Part shown: in pieces, positions 10,405 to 20,209 of the stretch
Position numbering within the stretch: position 1 is the first letter of the stretch
Layout of the letters: each line of letters begins with the position of its first letter
From: Symbiodinium sp. CCMP2592
Lineage: Eukaryota; Sar; Dinophyceae; Suessiales; Symbiodiniaceae
Direction of reading: 5' to 3'
DNA: 64,000 bases
Assembly: GCA_905221615.1 (NCBI GenBank)
Contig: CAJNDT010000003.1
Span: 993,831-1,057,830, forward strand
Program-made: the position numbers and the translations under genes
Notes under the pieces: generated by a model
Seen by the model: only the letters and a program-made list of their open reading frames with translations
Databases searched by the model: none
What the model was told of the DNA's origin: nothing

Positions 10405-10850
10405 ATGTAGAGTGCTTTCAGTTGCCACAGCACGCAAAAGACGACTGGCTGCTATCCTGCATACGGATACACACATGCATGCATACATGCATACATGCAT
10501 AACCACGGACATACCTACATCCTGCATACATGCATGTATATAGTTACATGTATGCATATCTGTCTCTGCACTTATCTGATTATCTGTCTATCTATCTACC
10601 TATCTACCTGTCTATCTGTCCCTATCTATCATCTGTTTATCTATATGTCCATCTATCTGTCTATCTAACTATCTGTCTGTCGATCTACCTTATACATGCA
10701 CACACAGATTCACGTACACCTCCGCAGACATACACGCATATATATATATATATATATATATGTGTTTATATATTTATATGTATATGTTTAAATTTGTACC
10801 TATATTATTGTATTATTATACATATACACTCATCTACGTTTGTCCCGATT
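10405..10850. repeat. Microsatellite module, copy 2
   Basis: Same order of blocks as copy 1, including GACTGGCTGCTATCCTGCAT, (CATA)n, (TCTA)n, CAGATTCACGTACACCTCCG and CATATACACTCATCTACG. The unique blocks differ by substitutions, so this is an old duplication. Confidence 0.75.
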
Positions 10851-10866
10851 CTGAGAACCTAACTTC

Positions 10867-10923
10867 ATGAAGCTCCTCAACAAGAGCCCAGGCTGCGGCG
10901 CCTGCTGCTACCTTGCCTCGGAG
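10867..10923 (+). CDS. First-exon candidate, Cys-rich
   Basis: ATG at 10867 opens a 19-codon frame (MKLLNKSPGCGACCYLASE) ending at GAG|GTCTGC. TTTAGGG-type sequence follows. Function unknown. Confidence 0.4.
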
Positions 10924-11081
10924 GTCTGCTTGGGGGAGGGGGGGGTTGAAGAGTTTGCAGTTTTGGGGTTAGGGCTAAGGGTCTAGGGTTTGGGGTTTAG
11001 GCTTTAGGGTTTAGGTTCCTTGAAGGGCTCCTTGCGGGTGGGAGTTTTCGCGGCATTTAGGTCTTTGCTCAACGTTTAGAC

Positions 11082-11240
11082 GATGCATCTCGCTTCATTT
11101 GCGACTTCAGCTACGATACAGCGGAGAGCGTTTCTCCTGTGAAGGGCCGTGACAAGAGACGTCTTTCCGGTCGGACAGTTTTTTCTCAGAGGAGTCTCCC
11201 AATTTGCAACCCAGTGGTTGAAAGATATCCCAAACCCTAA
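11082..11240 (+). CDS. Terminal exon candidate
   Basis: A 52-codon frame (DASRFICDFSYDTAESVSPV, then Lys/Arg-rich) follows AACGTTTAG and stops at TAA 11238-11240, where CCCTAAACC repeats begin. No homolog recognised. Confidence 0.45.
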   Translation, partial: DASRFICDFSYDTAESVSPVKGRDKRRLSGRTVFSQRSLPICNPVVERYPKP

Positions 11241-11289
11241 ACCTTAACGCTGCAAACGATCGCTTGGTCGTTTATTGGGCATCTTGCAG

Positions 11290-11469
11290 TATTCTGGTCG
11301 TTTGACCAAAGGTGCTGGACAGGAGAGGCATGATGGTTCGTCCCATCACTTTTTGAAGCGCTGGGTTTGCGATCATCTTGCCACCCTTTTCCTGTGCTCG
11401 CATAACCCACGGGTCGCCGTTGATCAATCTTCTTTACTCAAGCCGCCGATTGCTGAGCCGTTTGGCTGA
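11290..11469 (+). CDS. Terminal exon candidate
   Basis: Begins after ATCTTGCAG and reads YSGRLTKGAGQERHDGSSHH followed by a Trp/Cys-containing stretch and a Pro-rich end, stopping at 11469. Bases just upstream are CCCTAAACC-like. Function unknown. Confidence 0.5.
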   Translation, partial: YSGRLTKGAGQERHDGSSHHFLKRWVCDHLATLFLCSHNPRVAVDQSSLLKPPIAEPFG

Positions 11470-11670
11470 GGAACAGAGGCTTTCAAAGTGGATTGTTGAA
11501 TCTGGTTCAGTCCGCGGAGGACGTATCACCCAATTCACCTGTCTTTGACGTGCCGATTCAGTGATGCGTGCGCCGTTTGCCGATTCTCATGAAGGGTGCA
11601 CCTTGAAAGCAAGATGCTAAAGCCCGCCTTGCGGGAACCTTAAAGAAGTCATGAAAGGAACCATTACAGG

Positions 11671-12027
11671 CCCTACACCCTAAACCGTGTCTGGAAGGAC
11701 CCCATCAACAAAACCCGAGGCCGTTCTGACCCAAGTATCGTTATGGTATATACTTAGACCCCCAAAATACCCTATAAGTATACAGGGAACTCCAGAAAGT
11801 TGGAATCTGGTTTCATGGTAGGATACCCTATAATTTACCATAGAAGGGTTAGGATAATCTCATTCCAACTTTCTGGCTTCTACCTTATACCATAACGATA
11901 CTTGGACCCTTCGGGTGAGCAGGATCGGCCTTTTCTGGAGGATTTGCTGGGCGAGGAGCGCATGAAGCGGCAGAGATGCAAGCAGAATTGGGGGCCCTGT
12001 CAGCTACCTGCTCAAGGGTCTCTTTGA
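11671..12027 (+). CDS. Two-exon unit whose intron is a nested TIR element
   Basis: Exon 1 (about 11671-11727) follows TTACAG and ends RVWKDPINKTRGRS. The intron starts GACCC at 11728 and ends GAGCAG at 11922; the next exon starts GAT. Exon 2 (11923-12027) reads DRPFLEDLLGEERMKRQRCK and stops TGA at 12025. Phase is kept (phase 0). The GA donor and the GA at the start of exon 2 match the J-domain gene. Function unknown. Confidence 0.55.
11728..11915. mobile_element. TIR element, family C, acting as an intron
   Basis: Ends GACCCAAGTATCGTTATGG and CCATAACGATACTTGG are inverted. It holds a family D element at 11782-11884. The intron extends only a few bases beyond. Confidence 0.75.
11782..11884. 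mobile_element. TIR element, family D, nested
   Basis: ACAGGGAACTCCAGAAAGTT on the left and AACTTTCTGGCTTCTAC on the right. Same core (ACCCTATAATTTACCA) as copies at 36855 and 41810. Confidence 0.8.
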
Positions 12028-12029
12028 AA

Positions 12030-12245
12030 GAAATAATATCATTAATATTAAGACTATTAATATTGTTAGTACTATTTAATATCATTAATATCATTAATAT
12101 TACCAAGGGTCTCTTTGACAGAAAAATATCATTGACATATACCAATAATATTAGTACTATGAGTATTGTTAATGCTGTTAACAATTTTTTCATATTGTTC
12201 ATATCATGAATATTGTTAGTATCATGAATATTATTAATATTGTCG
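12030..12245. repeat. ATT/AATATT-rich tract
   Basis: AT-rich low-complexity sequence (ATATCATTAATATTA units) with a duplicated GGGTCTCTTTGAMAGAAA (12015 and 12109). Confidence 0.7.
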
Positions 12246-12670
12246 ATGTTACTGTAGGTTTCAGGGATTAGGGAATTAGGGGTAGGGCTTTGGGTCGCAA
12301 GGGTTTGGGTGTTCTGCATTATTTTTTTCAAGTGGCTGTACTTTGGTTGGGTTGTATAGGGTTTCCGAAGAGCTGGTCAGTTTTTTGGGGTTAAGTCACC
12401 TGCTTAAGGTTCAGTCTTCTACATGGATCATTAGGTTTGAGCAGGGTGCTGTAAGGGATCAACGGCCATCACGGGCAATTCCTCCACTCACTCAATAACT
12501 ATAGACCTGACACCCTGACCCCGATCTCACTATCCCACACCCTAAACCCTACACTCCTAAACCCGAACCCCTATAAACCCTCATACCCTAAACCCCTCAA
12601 GCCCTACATGCCACGCCTCGATCACTGAAAACTCCGAGCGAGTTGGGGTTCGGGTTCGGGGTTTGTGCAG

Positions 12671-12706
12671 TATGCCACACGGAAGGTCCAAAAGCACTAC
12701 GAATGA
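12671..12706 (+). CDS. Short terminal exon candidate
   Basis: Between TTTGTGCAG and TGA 12704-12706 the frame reads YATRKVQKHYE. TTTAGGG repeats follow. Too short for a family call. Confidence 0.4.
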   Translation, partial: YATRKVQKHYE

Positions 12707-12711
12707 AACGG

Positions 12712-12800
12712 GTTCAGGGTTTAAGGGTCGGGGTTCAGGGTTTAAGGGTAGGGTTCAGGGTTTAAGGGTTAGGGTTCAGGGTTTAGGGTTTAGGGACTCC
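12712..12800. repeat. GGGTTCAGGGTTTAAGGGT tandem
   Basis: Four to five tandem copies of a GGTTCAGGGTTTAAGGGTM unit, a higher-order form of the TTTAGGG motif. Confidence 0.75.
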
Positions 12801-13673
12801 AGGATTTTGGGCTTCGCGTTGAGGGTTTGCAGGGTCAGGATGGTTCAGGCATGTTCAGGGTAGTGCCCCAAACGCACCCAAATCCCAGATCCCATAAAGG
12901 ACCTTTGTAGAACTCTCATAGGAACCTAAACGTAACCCTACGAACCCCAAACCTTCAATGCGCTGGGCGAGTGTCTGAGGACCTTCCGCAGCATCCTCGG
13001 GGTGCTTGTTCAGCATCTGGAGTTTTGGTTTTGGGTCTACTTGTTATTGGTTTTGGGGTGTAGGGTTTAGGCCGGGCAGTTTAGGGTTTAGAGTCCAGGG
13101 TGTGTTTATACCGGGATTTATGGTTTAGTTGCTTGCGGTTCAGGGTTTAGGAGTTTAGAGTGTCGGTTCTTGTAGGTATTGATGTTTGTTTGCGTGGGTT
13201 GCCTTCGGAGTTCCTTGTCTCGATTTGTTTGTTTGCGGGAACAGGCTTATGGAGGCTTCCGGGGTGTTATATACATGCTTTGGGAGTTATGACTGTGTTC
13301 ACTTTTCTTGCCGATGTCGTTGCTGGTTTTACCTGAGGCTTGTCATGGTAAAGAGGTGTGAGGGTAGCTGATAAAGGGTGATGCTGGGAAACGGGAAGAA
13401 GGGATTTTGCGTGTGCATTCTTTGGGCTTAATGCTTGAGTTACCGCACGACAGCCAAGCTCCAACGACAAAAAACATCAGGCTTGCGGGATTTAGGGGTT
13501 GGGCTTGTTAAGAGAGATCTGAGATCTCTCATGCGATTTCAGATGTGGGTCCGAAGCCCTATACGTGTACCCTTCAAATCCGTTACTTGGCTTCCAAAAC
13601 CTGCAAAAGCAGCTTAAGACCCTCAACCCACACACAAAGTCCTATATCTCACATCCTAAATCCCACACCCGAG

Positions 13674-13739
13674 GAGGATGGCTGGTGCAGGCACTTTGAC
13701 CATGAGCTTCTGCCTGCATTACAAGGGAGTGGGCTGCAG
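13674..13739 (+). CDS. Internal exon candidate
   Basis: From CACCCGAG to CAG|GGTTTAGGG the frame encodes EDGWCRHFDHELLPALQGSG. Another frame is also open. Function unknown. Confidence 0.4.
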
Positions 13740-13807
13740 GGTTTAGGGTGTCGTGAGTACAATTCAGGGTGGTTGATTTCGGGCTTGGGGTTCTGATCAC
13801 GTTTTCC

Positions 13808-13919
13808 TCAGAGTCGGAGGTAAACTTTAGGGATGTTGGCGGCGATGTTCAGGCAGGTCACTTGCATTTGTTGGGGGGAGTTCTGGTAAAACCCAATCAA
13901 CTTCTCAAAGCTCTTAGAC
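13808..13919 (-). CDS. Terminal exon candidate on the minus strand
   Basis: Minus strand: after GTTTCAG the frame reads SFEKLIGFYQNSPQQMQVT, then NIAANIPKVYLRL and TGA (13810-13808). Good codon look and intron-like CCCTAAA sequence upstream in this direction. No homolog recognised. Confidence 0.5.
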
Positions 13920-14059
13920 CTGAAACCCTCAACCCTTGAACATGAGACCTCCGAGTCCTGCACTCGAACTCTTACCCTTAACCCGTGAACCTCGGCCCCT
14001 GGCCTCTGAAACGAAATGCCCATCTCAAGAAGTGGCTGAGTGGCTGATTTGACTTGCAG

Positions 14060-14175
14060 TTACGTCCCAGCAGAATCCTACAGCCAAGGCCACCAGATCG
14101 TGCACCATCTACGAGGAACGTCCCGACTTCTGTCGCGTGAAGGAGCTCCGCGGCAACACGGAGAGGGCAGCATAT
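14060..14175 (+). CDS. Internal exon candidate
   Basis: After GACTTGCAG the frame reads SQQNPTAKATRSCTIYEERP, continuing Lys/Arg-rich into a CTGC/TCTG microsatellite. The 3' boundary is not visible. Confidence 0.4.
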
Positions 14176-14740
14176 CTGCCTGCCTGCTTGCCTGTCCGTC
14201 AGTCTGTCCGTCCGTCTGTGCGTCCGTCTGTCTGTCTCTATCTGTCCATCTACCCATCTGTGTGTCCGTGGGTCTACGTACCTGTGTTTCGTTCGACTTA
14301 CCAACCCACCAACCCACCGACCCACCGACCTACAGACCCACCGACCTACCTATCTGCCAACTGCCAACCTGCCTATCTACCTACCCAACCCGCGAACCTA
14401 TAACCGCCTTACCGACCGACCGACTCGATCTATCCTACTTCCCTGCCTCCGGCCTACCGACCTGCCTACCTACCTGCATACCTACCTACTTACCTACAGT
14501 ACCTACCCATCGATATGTCGATCCATGTCTCTCTCTATCTGTCTGTCTTTTCGTCCATCTGTGTGTCTATCTGTTTACTTATTTACCTGCCTATCCACCC
14601 ATCTGCTGAGTTATATTATGTGTCGGTCTACCTATCTCTCGACCGATCTGTGTCTCTGTCTGCCCGTCGAGCGATCGATCCATCGGTCTACCGATCCATC
14701 GACCTACCTGGCTATCCATCTATCTACGGTTCGTTAGTTC
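14165..14740. repeat. Degenerate tetranucleotide tract (TCTG/CTAC/ACCT)
   Basis: Long, imperfect TCTG, CCGTC, ACCTACC and CTAT repeats that leave all plus frames open as artificial Cys/Ser/Tyr/Pro-rich ORFs. Confidence 0.85.
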
Positions 14741-14953
14741 GTTCTGTCGCGCCTGTGTGCTATGTTTGTATTCAGTTCAGTACCCGTGGACTGTGAGTAA
14801 CTCCTTCGACATTGCCCGAAAAGTATTATCCCGAGCATATACCCGAAATCTTAAGCCCTAATCTCCGTCGACACGGCCGAGGTTTTACCCTGATCTAGGG
14901 GTTCGGACCAAGTTCTGTGCAAGTCGAGCTCTTGCTTAATTATTGCATGGTAG

Positions 14954-15134
14954 GACTTTGAATTTGACTAACCATTGATATTGGAGGAGCTAAAGAGCCA
15001 GGGATGATGATGAATCCCTATTAAATAAGGAGGTAAAGAGCCATGGAACCCCCAAAACCACTGGTTAGATGAGGCAGCTCAGGAGGAGTCTAGAAACGCC
15101 TGACAGCCCTGCAGCTGAGCAAGCACCAGCCTAG
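14954..15134 (+). CDS. Microexon plus terminal exon around a TIR element
   Basis: After ATGGTAG, GAC-TTT-GAA-TTT (14954-14965) is followed by GACTAACC..GGTTAG (14966-15068) and then ATG-AGG-CAG. The joined frame reads DFEFMRQLRRSLETPDSPAA and stops TAG at 15132-15134. This fits a GA-AG intron; removing the element by its GA duplication instead gives another open frame. Confidence 0.4.
14968..15067. mobile_element. TIR element, family K (CTAACCA)
   Basis: Ends CTAACCATTGATATTGGAG and CCCCAAAACCACTGGTTA are imperfect inverted repeats. The internal direct block GGAGCTAAAGAGCC occurs twice. A second copy is at 17093. Confidence 0.75.
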
Positions 15135-15547
15135 CCAAACATCCGCGCGTCAAACCTCATGCTCTGTCCCTTTTCAACCTACGTACAATAAACTTACACC
15201 ATCCGGTCAAACCCCAATCCTTTACAAAGCACGGTTTCGGTTCAACCTTAGGTTCAGGGTTGAGGGGGTTGCGGCCTTAGAGACCAGAGCTTTGCAGGCC
15301 ATTAGTTCAATAGCCGGGGGACCATGTTTCATGGAGTGTCGCTTTGCGTGACGTTCATGCTTGTTGGCTACATTCGGAGACTCCCAAAACCGAAATTCTG
15401 TTATTATGTGCTTCCTTGCTCTTCGATCATGGTCTTCGGATCTTATAACATGCTAGAACAGGAACTCCAAAGGAGGGTTCCGTTGTGAAGCCCACAAGCC
15501 CAAAAGCCCTACAGTTTAGGGCCTAAACCCTAAACCCTAAACATCAG

Positions 15548-15596
15548 AGGTTCCTCTGTGGCAATGCAGAGTTCTTCGGAGTGGCAGCACGATTGA
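15548..15596 (+). CDS. Short terminal exon candidate
   Basis: Follows CCCTAAACATCAG and reads GSSVAMQSSSEWQHD to TGA at 15594-15596. Function unknown. Confidence 0.35.
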
Positions 15597-15662
15597 ATTA
15601 GGGCTTTCAGGAAAGTAGGGTTTAGGGTTTCGGGCTTCGGCCGCGCTTCGGTTTCAGGGTTG

Positions 15663-16305
15663 ATGGCTGAAGCTGTGGACGTCAGGTTTCACGGCTTGGG
15701 TACTGTTAACTTTTCGAGTTTTATCGAATTTTCAAGATTCGTCTGCGGGCTGTATAGGTCTATCATGCTTTTGTCATTTACTTATGGTTGGTTAGTAGGG
15801 AATGGAGGAATGGGGTACAATTATAACTACTATTACTACCATTCTTCCATTCCCTACTAACCAAAGGTAAGGTATAGGACTACTAAGGCCCCTATACATA
15901 TTATAGTACCCTTGTAGATGCCTTATAGTAACCCTTATAGACCCCTTTAAAAGGCCCCTTCCATTCCCTATTAACCAGCGGTAAGTTTAACATTCTGGGT
16001 GCGGGGTCCCAGGAGGCGGGACTTGTCTTCAGTGATCCTAATATAGGGGCCTAAATTATTCCCTGCACTACGGTTGATGGACTGAATCCTGCATTACCCA
16101 GAAGAAGGAATATGCCAGCCATAACTCCCATAGTTTAAGGTCCTTGGTGTAATGCAGGATTTTGTCCATCACCAGTATTTTGGGGGTTCCACATTGTGAT
16201 TATGGTATAATATGCCTCAAAGCCCTATTCTAATTTACCAAGGCCCCTATATTAGTTCACGTTGAAATCACTTGCCATACTTGTGACCTGCACACTAGAT
16301 GCTAA
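15663..16305 (+). CDS. Three-exon gene interrupted by two TIR elements
   Basis: ATG 15663 opens MAEAVDVRFHGLGTVNFSSF and a hydrophobic part up to TAT-GGT at 15788. A TIR element follows to 15977; AAG at 15983 resumes the frame (KFNILGAGSQEAGLVFSD) to 16037. A second element (16038-16255, itself holding another) follows, and C+TT-CAC resumes LHVEITCHTCDLHTRC, TAA 16303-16305. Neither junction needs a frameshift, but the first boundary is blurred by a duplicated element end. No family recognised. Confidence 0.5.
15789..15977. mobile_element. TIR element, family I, with two right ends
   Basis: Left TGGTTAGTAGGGAATGG; matching right ends at 15849-15864 (CATTCCCTACTAACCA) and at 15961-15977 (CCATTCCCTATTAACCA), the second after an insert of family G-like sequence. 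Confidence 0.65.
16038..16255. mobile_element. TIR element, family G, carrying a family J element
   Basis: Ends CTAATATAGGGGCCT and AAGGCCCCTATATTAG. It is interrupted by a family J element at about 16073-16171. Confidence 0.8.
16073..16171. mobile_element. TIR element, family J, nested
   Basis: TGATGGACTGAATCCTGCAT left and ATGCAGGATTTTGTCCATCA right. The core TCCCATAGTTTAAGGTCCTT matches the copy at 43255. Confidence 0.8.
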
Positions 16306-16560
16306 GCTTGCGCACGCGCCGGCCTCAAACCCCACATTGCTATCGGACTAGGGCCAGCCCTAAGCATAAACTGCTTAGCCTGGCACAGGCACTGCACCGC
16401 AGACCCTACACACCCTCAAGCCCAAAATCCTACAGTCTTAAACCTATGAACCCTAATCTGCAAACCCTTGATGGAACCCTTACAGCACTGAGACCCGTAC
16501 AAGGAAACCTGAGAAGCCCTTCAAAGCCGTCGCAGCTCAAAAGCAAGTGATGAGCTGAGG

Positions 16561-16617
16561 ATGGCAGCAACGGGCGTGCTCTGGGCGGCTTCTGCGCGGA
16601 CCCTTTGCGGGAGTTAG
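16561..16617 (+). CDS. Small ORF or terminal exon candidate
   Basis: ATG-to-TAG frame MAATGVLWAASARTLCGS after CTGAG. It may be a last exon. Followed directly by TIR-like sequence. Confidence 0.3.
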   Translation: MAATGVLWAASARTLCGS

Positions 16618-16689
16618 ATAAGGGACCCTTAATCCTATTATACTGTACCACAGAACACATTTTCTCTACCATAATGTACTTTACCCTAA

Positions 16690-16763
16690 GGCCCCAAAGT
16701 AGTTCCTTTTCGGGGTTCGTATGTAGAATCCTGTAGGGTAATCCCAACTACTTTGGGGCCTCT
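16690..16763. mobile_element. TIR element, family H (AGGCCCCAAAGTAGTT)
   Basis: AAGGCCCCAAAGTAGTTCC and the inverted AACTACTTTGGGGCCT. It lies between matching ATAATGTAC (16671) and GTACATTAT (16772), suggesting it sits inside a further inverted-repeat element. Confidence 0.75.
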
Positions 16764-16888
16764 GGGGAACAGTACATTATGATACACTACAATATCTACG
16801 CCTGCATCCCAGCCTTCATCATATGGTTATTAAGGCCTCCAATGGTTGTCTTGGGGGTGCAAGCCGTGAGCCGTAGGTTTCGGCAACT

Positions 16889-17266
16889 ATGGACTCGACC
16901 TTTCTACAATTGAGGGGACGACTGCTCCCAGCCTCTAAGCCCAACATCCAAAAAGCATCTCACATTAATACTTTTAAACCGGTACTGCTATTAGTTATGA
17001 GCCTTCTTCTTGTTATTAAAACTTCTATTCTCATCCGAATTATTGTTAACAAGTACTGCTATGAATATTCACCAGAACCTTACAGATCTGAACTATCCAT
17101 TGACATTGGAGGAGCCAAGGAGCCAGGGATGATGATAGTCCCTCCTAAATAAGGAGCTAAAGAGCCATGGAACCCCCAAAACCACTGGTTAGTGAGGTTT
17201 CAGGTTTGCAGGTTCCCAGAGCCTCAGTCGACAGTGTCCAAGCGAAGACGGGCCGCTGCGATCTGA
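16889..17266 (+). CDS. Small membrane protein, frame closed by removing a TIR element
   Basis: ATG 16889 opens 68 codons with one hydrophobic helix (VLLLVMSLLLVIKTSILIRI) and ends PEPYRSE at 17092. The family K element at 17093-17191 would stop the frame soon after. Without it, GTG-AGG-TTT continues in phase (VRFQVCRFPEPQSTVSKRRR) to TGA 17264-17266. About 92 residues, single-pass membrane topology, basic C-terminus. No family recognised. Confidence 0.5.
17093..17191. mobile_element. TIR element, family K, second copy
   Basis: CTATCCATTGACATTGG left and CCAAAACCACTGGTTA right, near identical internally to the copy at 14968. Confidence 0.75.
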
Positions 17267-17286
17267 AACCCTACCTTAACCTACCG

Positions 17287-17372
17287 AAGCCTACAAAAAA
17301 GTAGGGTCCCTTTAAATTCCATAGGGTATATAATAAGAACCTGCAAAAAGGTAGGGTTTGGTAGATTCAGGT
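17287..17372. mobile_element. TIR-like element, family N
   Basis: GCCTACAAAAAAGTAGGGTCC at the left and an imperfect inverted GGTAGGGTTTGGTAG at the right, with a GGTATATAATAAGAACC core like other families. Single copy here. Confidence 0.5.
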
Positions 17373-17486
17373 AGGGTTTAGGATTTAGGGTTCGGGGCCC
17401 CCAACCTGAGCCGGAAGCCCCAAAGCTCGAAAACTTGCAAGGAACCTTGGACCCTGAACCCCCAAGTGTTAAGCCAAAAAGGATAG

Positions 17487-17557
17487 CTGCCGGCAAAACA
17501 TCGCGGAGATTTATGGCTCCGACTCGGAGGTGAAGCCGCGGGGATCCGGCTTCAGCG
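17487..17557 (+). CDS. Internal exon candidate
   Basis: From GGATAG to AGCG|GTTTAGGG the frame reads CRQNIAEIYGSDSEVKPRGS. Clean boundaries, no homolog recognised. Confidence 0.5.
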
Positions 17558-17630
17558 GTTTAGGGCTTTAGGGTTTCAGGGGCCCCAGAACCAACATAAA
17601 CATTAAATCCTAAACCCCAGGCCTGAACTC

Positions 17631-18060
17631 CAGAACTGCCAAGAGCGCCTCAGATTGTTGGGGGAAAAGGACCAGGATACACTTACAAGGGCGTGAGGGG
17701 CGGCTTGTTTGCCAGAATCCGTTGCTTCTTGTCGAGCGGCCGGCACAGGCTGCGAGGACGCACAGCCCGATGCCAATCCATCTCACTTGTGGTTTGCTGT
17801 GAAATGCGGCCGTGCTATGTAGAAGCGAAGGGAACCAGAGAGCAAGAAAGCCCCTTGAAGGGGGTTTGGGGGATGAACCCGAAGCCCGAATTGCGAACAG
17901 TTGGGAGGGTTGGTGCGAGACTGCATGCCGACGCAAGTGGCAAGGGCATGTTGTGTTGGTGGGTGCGCCCTCATTCACGGCTCCCCTTGCTGTTTGGCTT
18001 TGGGCTACTCCGCGCGCCTTTGGGTCTAGTGTTTCGGTGTCATGGTTCGAGGTTTAAGAT
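17631..18060 (+). CDS. GC-rich coding region, frame unresolved
   Basis: All three plus frames and one minus frame are open for long stretches. One plus frame at 17631-17695 reads QERLRLLGEKDQDTLTRA then TGA, resembling the LG-x-x-H-P-D-T-L-T pattern of kinesin-light-chain-type TPR repeats. Others give 81-128 codon ORFs. Probably one or more exons; I cannot choose. Confidence 0.35.
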
Positions 18061-18330
18061 TGAGGAACCGCTCCTTTGAAAGACTCTGTGAGATTTTGTT
18101 GCGATCTTCCCAAATTACTCCAGACGCTTCAATGAATACGCACACTAGAACTTTATCATACGAGCATTACACACGAATCCCATGTAAGGCCCAAACTGCA
18201 GGAACGGGATCAAGAAACCCTGGTACATAATCCCCAAATATTTGGATAGATATAAAAAGCCTAGTCAAGACCCAAAGTATCTAAATCAGGATCCTAAACC
18301 CTAAAGCCTGAAACCTACAGTATTCGGCAG

Positions 18331-18411
18331 GAAATGAGTCGCTTTGACGAAGAGGTCCCTGTCTACCTGGAGGCAATCCTCAAGGAGAACGAGGCCAGAG
18401 CCAGGGCTTAA
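18331..18411 (+). CDS. Terminal exon, acidic
   Basis: Follows TATTCGGCAG; GAA-ATG-AGT reads EMSRFDEEVPVYLEAILKEN and ends in a short Ala/Arg tail at TAA 18409-18411. CCCTAAA motifs lie upstream and TTTAAGG downstream. Clean codon use; function unknown. Confidence 0.55.
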   Translation, partial: EMSRFDEEVPVYLEAILKENEARARA

Positions 18412-19017
18412 CCGGGTTGAATCCGGGTTGAAGGCGGTTCGCTCAGGGTTTAAGGTTCAAAGTTTAGGGTAATATGCGGAATATAGTTATGTAGTAACAT
18501 GGTATGGCAGCATAGTAGTACAGGAACATAGATGTAGTATGGCAGCATAGTAGTACAGGAATATAGATGTAGTATTAGCATGGGAATACGGTAACTCGGT
18601 AGTATAGTTTAAGCGGTTCAGGGTTCAGATCATATCCGGCCGGAAAACCCTGAGACATGCATGGCCTGCAGATTTTATTTGAGGCTCCTTCTGCAGAGGG
18701 TTCGATGTTTTGGTTCTTTCCTAGCCGAAGCCCTAGAACCATGCCGTGAGCTCTAGACCCTGAAGAACAAACCATGGTCGCTTCACAGTTTACAGTGTAA
18801 AGGGCGAGGTTTACGTTTTTTTTCGGACATGCTTCTTACGGTGCTACCGGGAAGTCCTATCAAGGAGGAATCCGAAATGCTTCTTCTAGGCTTTAGGGTT
18901 GGGGGCCAACCCAAAGTGTAGGCCTGTAAAGGAGATCTGCTGTGGGGACCTGAAGAGTTAGTATAAGGGCACCTTTTAGGTTTATTGGTGTTGTTTAGTA
19001 CATACCCCCAAACCCGA

Positions 19018-19117
19018 CCTATAGTCTCCATTGTAGTTCCTTTTTTTTTTTTTTTTTATTCTATATTATGGATCCTATAATGTAACACCCAAAAGGAACT
19101 ACAATGGAGACTATAGG
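19018..19117. mobile_element. TIR element, family B
   Basis: CCTATAGTCTCCATTGTAGT and its inverted end at the right; the loop has a 17-T run instead of TTTTTGGTTAACC. Confidence 0.85.
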
Positions 19118-19517
19118 TACTCCCATGGTTATCGGGGGGCTCTCTACTCAAACCTGGCGGGGTTCATGGCGCTTGACATAACTCATAGGAAAGGGCTCTA
19201 AGATCCCATGGGGTTTCCGGTTGATGCCCCCACCCCGTAGGTGGGAAATTCTCTAAAAGGGTCCCACTCTCAGGGTCCTGTTTGCAAGGGTTGGGACGGT
19301 GAGCTACCTCTTCCAGGAACTGCGGATCTAAACTAAACCGTGAACCCCCGAATCCCCCCTGCCTGGACGCAGAATATCCCACCCTTTGCAGGATTTGTAC
19401 AGGGAAATCATAATATGGAGCCCGACACAGACAGGCAATATGGGATTTTGGTAAACCCGAAACTTTAGATAACCAAACCTAAAAACCGTTTAGAACGTGT
19501 ATCTCAACCCTACGAAG

Positions 19518-19605
19518 GCGCGTTCAAGTACCCTTGCTGCATCTGCTTCAGGAGCTCGACAGCTCCTGGGACCAAGCTTCTTGCCTTGCAGGGAGACGGG
19601 AGAAG
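19518..19605 (+). CDS. Internal exon candidate
   Basis: From TACGAAG to AAG|GTCTTG the frame reads VPLLHLLQELDSSWDQASC and then GRREK, a helix-like peptide. TTTAGGG sequence follows the donor. Confidence 0.5.
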
Positions 19606-20071
19606 GTCTTGGTTTGGGTTTAGGGTTCAGGGGATAGGGAGCAGGCAGTAAGGAATCTAGGCGGTTTAGGGTCAGGGAGTCGGGAATCAGTCTTACGGGT
19701 GTAGGGAATGGGGAATAGAGAGTCAGGGTTTATGACTTTGGGTTTGAATACGGAAGCAGCATTTAGGGGCTTGGGTTTAGGGTTCAAGGAATAGGGGAAC
19801 CAGAGCTTAGGGTTCAGGATTTTGGGTTTCGGGAATCAGGGTATAGGGCCATTATAGTCTTCAGGGTGTAGGGCGTAGGGCTTGGGATCAAGGTACGGAC
19901 GAGGTGAGCTGAGATCTTGAGCTTCTGCGAGTTTAGAGTGCATCATGGGTGTAGGGGTCTAGGAGCTATAGACCTGTACCGGGCAGAGCAGCCCTACGCC
20001 ATGAAGCCTTACATCCCCAAAAGCCCCTGAGGTCCTAAGACCCTTTCATCCCAAACCTTCAAGCCCCCAAG

Positions 20072-20128
20072 GAGGACGACACGTCCGTGCCTGCAGGCCG
20101 GAGCTTCATAGAAACTATTGCGATTGCG
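20072..20128 (+). CDS. Internal exon candidate
   Basis: Between CCCCAAG and GCG|GTTGGG the frame reads EDDTSVPAGRSFIETIAIA. It starts with GA after AG, like several exons here. Function unknown. Confidence 0.5.
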
Positions 20129-20209
20129 GTTGGGGGTTCGGGTTAAGAGCATGTTGGGCTAATGCTCATGTCAACGACTTAGTTGCATGTATATGTACAG
20201 ATGTGCAAG

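Noticed and set aside
17631-17698. Firm call of a kinesin-light-chain TPR gene
   Set aside because: Only one partial repeat is seen, the frame stops at once, and two other frames are open too.
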